Shown piece after piece: positions 22,611 to 32,423 of a stretch of 64,000 nt of DNA. Below the pieces are notes generated by a model. That model saw only the letters and a list, made by a program, of their open reading frames with translations. It was not told where the DNA came from and did not search any database. A program made the position numbers and the translations under genes. Location: positions 6,014,001-6,078,000 of the forward strand of contig NC_058146.1 in the NCBI RefSeq assembly GCF_011075055.1, read 5' to 3'. The stretch's first letter is position 1. Each line of letters starts with the position of its first letter. This stretch comes from Mangifera indica. Taxonomy: Eukaryota > Streptophyta > Magnoliopsida > Sapindales > Anacardiaceae.

Positions 22611-24299
22611 ATACTTGTTGGGAAAACTAGAATCGGCCGATAAAAAAAAAAAACCTTTCTTGACAAAAATATCTAATCTAGAGTTAATTTTTTTTTTTTA
22701 GAGATTTGGAATTTTCTACCTAATTTAGATTTAGAATCTTTTTTTTTTTATATTTATATAGTGTGAATGCAAAACACACATAACAATTTATAGTTTAATA
22801 TCGAGTAATACTATATATATTTATTTTGAATATATAAATAAATACATATTTATGCGTCATTTTTAAGAGGTTTGTAAAAAGAGCAATGTTATATGTACTT
22901 AGTTTGAGTATTAAAATATGTTTATAGATAATATGTCATTATCTAATTGACCCCTTTTAACAAAGTGATGCCTTCTATAGGTTATGTTTGCATGTGTGGA
23001 AAAATGGCCATCTAAGGTTCACCTTAGGATCCTTTTGTGGAAGGTCTAGATGAAGATGTTTTATCTAAACTAATTTTTTTGCCATCTAGTGGACAATTAA
23101 GAAAGCAATGTGTTAGAGATTTTTGACATGTTGATGTGTTTAGCGAGACATCCTTTTTCTAGTGTCAAACCATTGATAAAGTTTCTCATCACCCACTTAT
23201 TTATGCAATTAAGAGTCATTTGCAAGATGGACAGTGATAACAGTGTTGAAGATTTGATAATAGATCTTGATATCCACTATGATGGAGCATGCAAAATAAT
23301 TGTGAAGTAAAAATTGGAAACAAAGTGGTGTTTTTGTATGGTAACCCCCTACCCAAGAGCTTTTATCCATAGTTATTGTATCAATAGCTCTGGATAATAT
23401 TCCGATAAAGTGAGAACAAAGGTTACAGAAAGTGTCTTAAAAAGAAGTTGGTTCAAAAAGAAACCTTCAAAAGAATTGTTAAGTTTGAGAGGTTTGTCGT
23501 TTATTGTAGGATAAAATTAGACTAATCTTAAATATGGATGAGATAATATTTATTTGTGTTTTTCTCGTGTTCCCCCTTTTCCTTAATAATACTTTATAAT
23601 TATAGGATTCATAAAATTTATTACAATGTTATTGGTTATAGTCTGACATGTAAATTCAAAAATTAATTTTTTAAACTGTTACAATTAAAGATAAGATTAT
23701 GATCAAGGTTGATATGAAAAGAGAATAAAAGGTCAGTTGTCCTACACCTAATATTTTTGACCTTTTCCTTCCTGTCACCATAATTGCCTTTAAAAAAATG
23801 ACTTATTGATCTCTGCTTTCAGCAAGGGTAGAAAGAAAGTGCTGCTAGCATGATACAATGTCGTGTGGCATGGGCTGAAATGGCGGTGCTTATCATAATA
23901 TAATAGGATTAAAAATATTAATTAATATTTTATTATTTTTTCATTCCTTGACTTCCAAGAGTGATTAGGTTTATGAATGTTTTTCAAGGAGTACTTTTAA
24001 TTAAACATATTCTTTTATTATAAATAAAACTAAATATATGTTGTCACGCCCCTTACTCACACTCTATGTAGGTATATTAAGGGAAACAATCAAATATTCA
24101 ATGTTTCCCAAACAAAGCAAATATATATATAGTAAAAGTTTTTTTTAGTTGCTTTTTTTTAATAAGAAAACTTTATTTGAATCAGATCGTTCTTTTAGAG
24201 TAAAACTAATTACACTCTATCAAGTAGAAGAAATTTCAGATTTAATGCCCAGTTCTATAACTACAATACCAAATAAGTGAAAAGTTTAATTTCAGAGTA

Positions 24300-24470
24300 A
24301 TATTATGTATACCCACTTTAGATACACAAATATATACATACTTATATAAATATTACACGATTAGATGTTATTTTATCTTTAATTTAAAATCTCCTAATTA
24401 TATAATGATATATATAAATATGTATATATTTATATATTTAAAATAAATACATATAATTTTATTATTAATT
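24300..24470. mobile_element. Short palindromic MITE-like element
   Basis: Left arm TTATGTATACCCACTTTAGA with ACACAAATATATACATAC. The centre ATTTTATCTTTAATTTAAAAT is shared with the copy at 6544. The right arm is AAATATGTATATATTTATAT. The left end is nearly identical to the well-preserved copy at 54658. Confidence 0.55.
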
Positions 24471-25004
24471 TTAATATGATATCGGTGAACTTGAACTCAT
24501 GCTCTTATGTTTGATACCCCTCTCTTTTATCACCCAATCTAGGGTTTTTTAGTTATCGTATATTGAATGAATCAATTTCTCATGCTTTGAAATGAGATAA
24601 AAGTTTCTGACAATTTATTTATCTTAAATTTATTAGCTATTTAATGTTGATTTTGACTCGACTATTCTTACACCCCATTTCATTGTCATAAATTTTAAAT
24701 CTTATGAAGTAAATAGAAAAGTTTATTACCGTTTGAAGCGTTTTTAAGTGTCAATTATGTCATAAATCAGAGTAAAAGCCTTAACTAAATACGACCCAAG
24801 GAGCCCTCAGTCCATTTGGCTCGAGGACTTGACTTGATCAGAACTTGTAACATAAGAGCTTAATAAAGTACAGTTTATGAAAATATAGCTTTTTTATGAG
24901 TAAGTTGGTGGCTGTTTGATCAGAAAGAAAGATGTAGAAGGGTTTTCTATTATTAATTTGCCAAAAGGGTTCAAATAATGTAATTTAGACCTTTTCTTTT
25001 CAGC

Positions 25005-25530
25005 CATTTACCACTTGAAATTCTTCATTCCATTCTTTCCTTTAACCAAGAGATTTACAAACCTGTGGAAGATTCTCCCTCACCTTGCTTTCGACCTTTC
25101 GAGTTTTCATAATCCCTCACATTTCAAGCCGTGTCATATTGTATTATAACCAACTTGTTAATATCAACCAAATAACTCTCACTTGTTCTAACAATATTGA
25201 TCATCTCTTTATCAACCAAGCCATCGACCATCTTGTCTCAAAAATGCTCACTTCCTTCAGTTTTATGGATACTTGGACTATGCCGCAGCTTTAAATATTG
25301 CTGGGGTTTCACATTAGTTAAGCTTCCGGCTATATGAAGTGTAAGTGTTAAAATTCATACAACAGATAAAACAGAACATCAACTTTCTCCTTTTATGAAA
25401 TTGAAGCTGATAATATGCCATTTGAAAATTACTTATCCATGATTCCTACTTATGTCAAAACCTACTTGCTGCTTCTGCTAATGATACATCTATAGAAGTT
25501 GAAGTGCAGAAGGTATCAACATAACTACAA
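25005..25530 (+). pseudogene. F-box/LRR protein relic
   Basis: Three consecutive frame segments read like a plant F-box/LRR (FBD-type) protein. HLPLEILHSILSF (25005) is the F-box start. KRFTNLWKILPHLAFDLSSF (25048) is the usual sequence after the F-box. Then, in another frame, come YYNQLVNINQITLTCSNN and INQAIDHLVSK (25140-25250), matching the linker before the LRRs. Part of the F-box helix is missing between the first two, and a frameshift separates the second and third. Stops follow. It is a non-functional remnant. Confidence 0.6.
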
Positions 25531-26560
25531 TGAGATATTGATTTTAATTCTCAATCACTTTTAACTTTCTTATACATTTATTTTAGTCTTAACTAAACAC
25601 TTAGCTTTCCTGATCTTATCTTCATTTGTTACTTCATGATTTTAATCTTTATTCTAATTTTGTATGATTTTACTCTAAGATATTGAGTTTCCCTGTTCAA
25701 TAAAAATAGGAACACAATGGATGATGATAGAGGATCACCACCAGTGCCAACATAAAGGGTTGACAAGTGAAGCAATAGCCTTAGGCCTCCTCAAGAATGA
25801 AGGCCCTAATTAAAAACATTATATTTGCAATTTACATATCAAATATTCAAACTTATAAATAACTTTATTTCTTTTTCATTACTCATAATGAAAAGCCGAT
25901 TCTTTGTTTCAACATTGTTTTTACTTATTGATTCTCTCAATATTGATTTTTATTTTCTCTAGAAGTTATAAACAGAGCTTGAGTAAGAAAATTAGTTCAA
26001 CCTTGCCATCACATTATAGTTACAAATAATTTTAACATCAATAAGGTTTCCTTTTCTAATTACAGGATTTGTTATTACATATCCAATAGAACTAATATTA
26101 ATTCATTAAATTTGGAAAACATCTTGCAAGGTCTCCTGATTTAAAGTATTCACTTTATCTCCACTAGCATCTTGAATATGGCAATCATAGGTAACTATCC
26201 AAAAAGAATATAATGTACATTTGCAAATAAAATGGATTGATTTACTAAGATAAGTTTCAATAACGTAATTAAAGAGAAAATCAGAAATTAAAAATTGATA
26301 GTAACTCTTCAGACATAGCAAAATTCAGATATCAACTAGTTCAACACAAAACTGGCATTTTTAACAAATCTTACAACCAAATATCGCAAAGATAAAAATA
26401 GGTTCACACTATTATATCTATTTCAACATCCACAAAAACCACTGATCCATAGCAATATCAAGAACATACATGGTATAGTTAGCTGATCTTATTCAAGAGA
26501 TTTTTATGAATGCAGTATTCTGGTGCATGTTCTTACTCTAAAAGATGTGATTTTCAGGTG

Positions 26561-28195
26561 TTAATTGTCTTGTTGATTGAAGAAATCGACTTTGACTCTG
26601 TCAGACAATTGTTCCGGAGGTCCTCTTGCAATGGGCATTCCGCCACTTTCAAACTTGTCTTTGGGTTTGGGTTTTGCAAAGTCCACAAATATTACACGTC
26701 CATTAATTGTCTGGAAGTGATGTCAAACCCATCAAATTACTTAGATAACTCAAAATGGATAGCATTTTGTAATAAGAGGAGGATCTTTAATAATTCTTAC
26801 CTTTCCATTCAACCCAGTGAGGGCTTTCTCGGCCTCTTCTTCTGATGCAAATGTCACAAATCCAAACCCTTTTGATCTATCTGAAACTCTGTCCATCACA
26901 ACTTTGGCTGCCAAAGGAGGAAAAAAAACCCAAAAAATAAATGTTAAATTCTATTTAAATGAATACAATCCTACCATTGCATTAATTCATTTGACCTCAT
27001 TGCATATTTCTATGAAAACTTATCTATTCATACTTTTCAAGAAATGCATCTAAACACTTCAACTCATTTTGCTTTTAGTATATATATGTGTGTGTCTGTT
27101 CAGCTCAAGGAAACCTTCAATAGATCAAATTTAAAAACAAGGTAAATAATTTTTTTTTCTGAAAGTTACAAACACGAACCAAAGGAAAGTTTTAGTTGCC
27201 AGCATTGATTTTTTTTTCATTGCCTATCAACTCTAAAAGAAAAAAAAGGGTCCATTTGATTTCTAATCCCAAAATAATTTTCAAAAAACTTAAATATGAT
27301 CTAAATTTTTAATTGTATTTTAGTGTTCTTCAGATTTGAAAATGTGTTTGACATAATATTCAAAAACTGTTTTTAGATTAAAAAGAGTAGAAAATTATGA
27401 AAACAACTTGTAATCATTTACTGATTTTACACCAGTCTTTAGGATTCTATCTGAGAACTGTTTTTGAAAACACTTTGACTAATTTCTATTAGAGGCATTT
27501 TCATAAGTGATAAGACTTTTTGTATTCCTTATTATCAAAAACTAAAAACAGTATTTAAATTGTATGTCTAACATACCCTTAGAGCTATCCTATTAACTCT
27601 CCACTTTAAAGAATGTTTCTCCTTGGAAATTTGATCCATAATCTTGTGTACAATCCTATGATATGAAACAACTAAACAATCACTTATCCAACATGTGAAT
27701 AATATTGCATTGAATATGAGTAATTGGAGAAAGGTAATTAAAAATATTTAATATGATAGAGAGTAAAAGTGAAAAAAAACCTTCAATAACTTGACCGTAT
27801 TGAGAAAATGTTTGTGATAATCCCTCATCTGAAGTGGAAAATGATAAACCTGCAACAAAAAGATTTCATTTTCATTAAACATACTTAAAAAACGAGGTCA
27901 TTGGTGCAATCGGTCGAACACATAGCGAACAGAAAAAGGAAGCACATGATGAAGTAATATCAGACTCGAAACCTCTATTTAAAAGAAGTGAACTCATGTG
28001 TTGAAGTTAAGCTAACAAAAATATAAATTTCAAAAGTGAAATGAAATTGAAGCGGATGAAATTGATGAGACAAAAAGAACCTCCAACGAAGAGCTTAGAG
28101 GCAATAGCTCTGCAAGATATGAAAAGCGCCGGGGGAATAAGGGAACGGCTTTCGATACCAGTGGAGGATTTAACAATCTTCCTAAGCGCCGCCAT
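26561..28195 (-). CDS. Organelle-type single-RRM RNA-binding protein
   Basis: Four exons, 146 residues: 28195-28081, 27849-27781, 26907-26801, 26710-26561. All introns are GT-AG and phases match at each join. The N terminus ([13 protein letters not shown], then [14 protein letters not shown]) is basic, lacks acidic residues early and looks like a mitochondrial or plastid targeting peptide. One RRM follows: RNP2 is KLFVGGLSF (about 34-42) and RNP1 is KGFGFVTF (about 77-84), with [12 protein letters not shown] closing the fold. The tail ([15 protein letters not shown]) is short and is not the long glycine-rich tail of GR-RBPs. Small RRM proteins of this kind often act in organelle RNA editing or processing. 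I cannot say which subgroup this belongs to, so that role is an inference. The start is the first ATG; the next upstream codons lack one. Confidence 0.88.
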
Positions 28196-28380
28196 GTGAG
28201 TCTCAGATTTTACCAAGTTCTTTGCTAACAGAATGGCGCAGATAGTTTCTTTAGTCGGTTTTTTTTTTAACGTTCATAGTATGTCATCCCTTATACTGCA
28301 AGAGAATTACATTTTCGCACCTTAATTACTTTGGTTTTTTTTTTTTTTTGTTCCTTCCTAACTTTCTTATTTTCAAATAA

Positions 28381-29069
28381 GGCCAAAGGACCAGTTCCGA
28401 CCCAAAGTATATATTTTTCCTAAGTTTCCTTATTAACTTTGAAAATCTTATTTACCTATTCATAGACTATTAAAATTAATTGAGTTTGTTAGTTATATTA
28501 TTCTCCCCCTAAACCCTAAAAACTAACAATTTCCTCTCAATCTAAGTTTTAAGAAACAATATTTTTCTCCTAAGGTTTCCAATTTTCAAATCTAAATTTT
28601 CAATGTCGTTTCTTCCTCTTCAACGACCTCTAGGTGACACCTCTTCTTCTTTGGCACAACCTCCTTTTGGCGGCTCTCTTGGGCATAGTTGTCGATGAAG
28701 GTGTCTTTATAGACGACCACACCTAGGAGAGCCGTCGGAAAGAGGCCATGCCGAAGAGAAGAGGTGTCACCTAGAGGTCATTGGAGAGAAAGAAACGAAG
28801 TCAAAAAATTGAATCTGAAAAACTAAAAACCCTAGGGGGAAAATATTAGTTTTGAAAACTTGGGTTGGAGAAAATTATTAATTTTTAGAGTTTAGAGGGG
28901 CAAATAAAATCAAATTTAAGTTTATTTTTAATAATACAGACAAAATAATAATTTTTCCCTTGAAACCGTTAATTTTAACTGCTTATAGATGGATAAATGA
29001 GGTTTTCAAAGTTAACGAAGAGAAACTTAAGAAAACAACATACCTTCATTAGGAAGTAGTCCTTTGGCC
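28381..29069. mobile_element. Long-TIR fold-back Mutator-like element with perfect 9-bp target duplication
   Basis: The 689-bp element starts GGCCAAAGGACCAGTTCCGA and ends GAAGTAGTCCTTTGGCC. It is flanked by TTCAAATAA at 28372-28380 and 29070-29078. The core (28609-28790) contains CTCTAGGTGACACCTCTTCT and its complement, so nearly the whole unit is one hairpin. No protein-coding potential. It lies about 180 bp upstream of the start of the RRM protein gene and so may sit in or next to its promoter. Confidence 0.85.
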
Positions 29070-29699
29070 TTCAAATAATTTCTTCACGGTTGGAGAACAC
29101 CCTAGGCAGGAAGAAAACACCCGAGAGAAATCTGACTACATTTTTGATAGCCATAAAATTCCTAGGGGAGTCCACAAATCTGGAAGTGACAACTTCCATA
29201 TCTAAGTTGTGAAATATGGGGCGATAATTGTACATACTTAGGGGCTTGTACAAATAACGAGATATCTCATTTATTTGTCATCGAATAATATAAAAGAGGA
29301 ATCTAACTATATTTTTTGGACTTTGAAAAACAACAAAAGCAACTATGTGTTTTTTCTTTGTTTTTTTAACCGTTCATCATGTATCTCTCCATGAATTATT
29401 TTAATTTTAAAATTCGAGTAAATTACATTTTTCCACCCAAAGTTTAGTTTAAAAGTGTTGTTCCACTCTTAGTTGACATAAATAACATTTTTTTATCCAA
29501 AATCAAACTTTGTTTATAAAACTAAAACTGAGGGTAAAATAATAATTTTATAATTCAATAATTTTGAAAAAAATAAATCCTTTTACACTATCAACTTTAA
29601 ATATTTAAAACATATTAATTTAACTAATAGAAAGGTTTAAAAATTCATAAAACAATCTCTGAAATCTTTTTGGACATTATAATCATAGTGTTACTTATG

Positions 29700-30320
29700 T
29701 AGAAATTATTTTATTCACCCCCATATTTTGGAAAAACTATATGACCCCAATATTTTATAATATTATATTTATATCTCTAGTTTATTGTATTATATTTGTT
29801 TTTTAGATATATAACTATCATTTTTTGAACTATCAAGGGATATATTACAATTTTAAAAATACCCTTAAACTTTTTTAAAATTTCAAAAAGCCCTTGGAAT
29901 TACTATTCACCTATACAGGTTGAAAATCTTGTATGGCCCCAATAGTTTATAATATGAAATTTACACCCTTTATTGTTGCATTATATTTATTTTTTGGGGG
30001 TGTAATTGTTACTTTTAAACTATCAAAGGGCATATTAAAAATTTATAAAATATAAAAACACCCCTCAACTTTTTTGAATTTCCAAACCCCCCTTAAATTA
30101 TCAGATTCACCCCAATTAAAATTGAAAATTCTATTATGACCCCCATAATTTGTAATAGGACAATTATATCCTTAATTTGTTGTATCCTATTCAATTATTT
30201 GGGGTGTAATTATTATTTTTGAAACTATTAAGTGACATATTAAAATTTCACAAATTTCAAAAATACCTTTATACTTTTTTTAAATTTTCAAAAACCTTTG
30301 AAAACTTTTTGTTACCAATT
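29700..30320. repeat. Three tandem copies of a roughly 190-bp AT-rich repeat
   Basis: Three successive units share the same order of phrases: a CCCC.ATA.TTT block, TTGTTGTATTATATTT or similar, TTTGGGGTGTAATTATTA, ACTATCAAGGGATATATTA, a run of AAATTTCAAAAA, and CCCTTGGAATTA. Unit starts are near 29715, 29926 and 30111. The copies have drifted considerably. No coding potential. Confidence 0.55.
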
Positions 30321-30415
30321 CTAACAATTTCAAAAATTATAGTTTGTTTATCCAAACATACAATTATATATCACTAACACATTTATCCATACTTCTTTTG
30401 TTACAATTACTATTA

Positions 30416-31175
30416 GGCCAAACAACTATTTCCCACCAAAGGTATGCTGCAATCTCAAGTTTCCACCCTTTAACTATGGAAATATCAAACACCCACCCAT
30501 AGTCGATTAAATTTAACGAAACCCTAACTACTGAAAATTTAATCTCATTTCCCCTCCTAAAAGTTTAAAAACTAACATTTTTCCCTAAGCTAAGTTTGAA
30601 AAGATTGTATTTCCCCTCCTAGGGTTTAGTTTCCAAACCTTTTCACTTTCTCCGACGCCATCGCCGGCCGTCTCCCCCTCCCGATGATTTATCTTCCACC
30701 GACAGCCCCCCTCAACTCCACCCCAACCCATCCGGCGCAGAGAGACATTGTCTGGGAAGACGATCGTCTTCCCAAACGATGACGACTGGGAAGATGAAGA
30801 ACTTCATTCTTCGTCTTCCATGACTTCTCCGACGTCGATCGGACATCCAAATGGGAGGAAAGAGATCGCCAAAAGGAGAGGATGTTTCGGGAGGGAGAGA
30901 CTGTCGACAATTGAGCCAGAGATTTCAAAATGAAACCTTAGGGTGAAACTGCCATTTTTTAAAACTTAGGTTGAGGAAAAATTTTAGTTTTTAAAGTTTA
31001 GGGGGGCAAAAGAGATTATATTTTAGTTTATTTTTAATATTATAGAGAAAATAACGATTTTACCTTTACCACCGTTAATTTTAACTGCTCATGGGTGGGT
31101 GTTTGGTATTTCCATAGTTAAAGTGTGAAAACTTGAGATTGCAACATACCTTGGGTGGGAAATAGTTGTTTGGCC
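30416..31175. mobile_element. Long-TIR fold-back Mutator-like element, best-preserved copy
   Basis: The 760-bp element starts GGCCAAACAACTATTTCCCA and ends GGGAAATAGTTGTTTGGCC, a perfect inverted match at the tips. It has perfect 9-bp target duplications, TTACTATTA, at 30407-30415 and 31176-31184. The arms stay highly similar for over 100 bp (for example TGGAAATATCAAACACCCACCC against its complement). The core at 30650-30900 is GC-rich with paired GACGAAG/CTTCGTC-type phrases. Short frames in the core on either strand are products of the palindrome and resemble no transposase. Confidence 0.88.
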
Positions 31176-31879
31176 TTACTATTATCACTTGTTATTATTC
31201 TCGATTTGAAACCGAAAAGTGATGAAGAAGTTAAAGGTGAAAGAAAAGAATGATAAGTGAGACTTTATGTAATTTAGATATTTAAAGGGTTTATTCTTAA
31301 TTTTTGTAAATTTAAAGTTTCTTTTAAATAAATGAAATAGTGTTAATAAAATGGTTATTTTGCTTCTTTTTTTCTTTTCAATAATCTTGTTTGATTTGGG
31401 ATATAAAATGTTGTTTATGTCAATTAGAGGTGGAAAAATATAATTTACTCTTAAATTTTTAATAAAAATATATCGCCCAAATTTTTTTTATATTTTTCTT
31501 AGCAAAACTATCATCATCATCCTTGGCACTAGAAAAATAAAATAAAGAGAAAACAAAAGCAAAATTCTCTTTCTATCTCCATAAATTAAAGAGAAAAATA
31601 GAAAACAAAAGCAAAGAAGGTGGCAAAAGTTGGTTAAGAAATAAAAAAGGAAATGTTTTCATGTATTTTAAATCATGTTCTCACCCTTAGCAACAGGGAG
31701 AGAAGGTTGAATGTAATAGAAAGGGATTGGTGAGCATGAGATGGTGATAAATGATCATGGCAATGGAAGTCATCAACTTCATCAATGATATGTGTCTAGT
31801 TCGTGTGGGATTTATCATAAATGTTTATGTAATATGACTTTCTTATTATTTTATGTATCGCTTTTCTTTTACAGAAGTG

Positions 31880-31965
31880 AATGATAAGTGAGTAATTAGA
31901 TTTTTCAAAGTTATGGATGAAAAATTATCATTTCATCAAAGTTGGGTGGGAAATGGGTCTTTTTT
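31880..31965. mobile_element. Fragment of the fold-back family (right end)
   Basis: The sequence AAAGTTGGGTGGGAAATGGGTCTTTTTT and the preceding TTTCAAAGTTATGGATG phrase match the right arm of the family. No left end found. Confidence 0.35.
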
Positions 31966-32071
31966 ATAACGTTTATAGAAGGAAACTCACCTCAAAATTT
32001 GATATATTAAAATGATATTATTAATATAAATTTTCTTTAAATTCACTAGCTATTAAATCAAAATTCGAAGT

Positions 32072-32108
32072 TGGGCCGTGGATTGTGATTAGCCCAGGCC
32101 CACACGTG
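32072..32108. promoter_or_regulatory. Site II (TGGGCC/GGCCCA) pair and G-box upstream of the LETM1-like gene
   Basis: TGGGCC lies at 32072-32077, GGCCCA at 32097-32102 and the palindromic G-box CACGTG at 32103-32108, about 320 bp before the start codon at 32424. In plants, site II elements bind TCP factors and mark many housekeeping and organelle-protein genes; the G-box binds bZIP/bHLH factors. Presence is seen, function is inferred. Confidence 0.5.
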
Positions 32109-32423
32109 TTATTTCCAAATGCCAGCACATAATATTCCCATGGTGGAACGATTATGTGGCCTACAAAAGTCGCCTATGTGACTCTGGCAACTACAACACT
32201 TTTCTTGGCTAAATAGAACCAAACACTTGACACCAGTCACACCACGTATCGCACAAAACTTCGACAGCTCCTTTGTCCCCGAGGGAAAGGCATATCTGCT
32301 CAGTGGTCATTTGTATTCGGATAAAACGCTTTCTGCTACGTCACCTTATTCTCTCACTTAACTTTCCTTTCCATTTTCCCGCTAACCAAACAGCTTCTGT
32401 TCTACTGATTTTCTTTCTGTTAC

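Larger units (their letters stand above)
16941..26560. other. Gene-poor, transposon-rich intergenic region
   Basis: No intact gene found over about 9.6 kb. The content is five fold-back element copies (four with both ends), several short palindromic MITEs, a TA microsatellite at about 17838-17862, a G-rich tract at 20897-20927 and an F-box/LRR relic at 25005-25530. The stretch at 23000-23500 has weak coding-like character on the plus strand but I could not assign it. The rest is AT-rich sequence without signals I can name. Confidence 0.6.

Noticed and set aside
30689..30933. Short frames on both strands in the core of the fold-back element
   Set aside because: The core is palindromic, so a frame on one strand produces a mirror on the other. 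There is no similarity to transposase or host protein.
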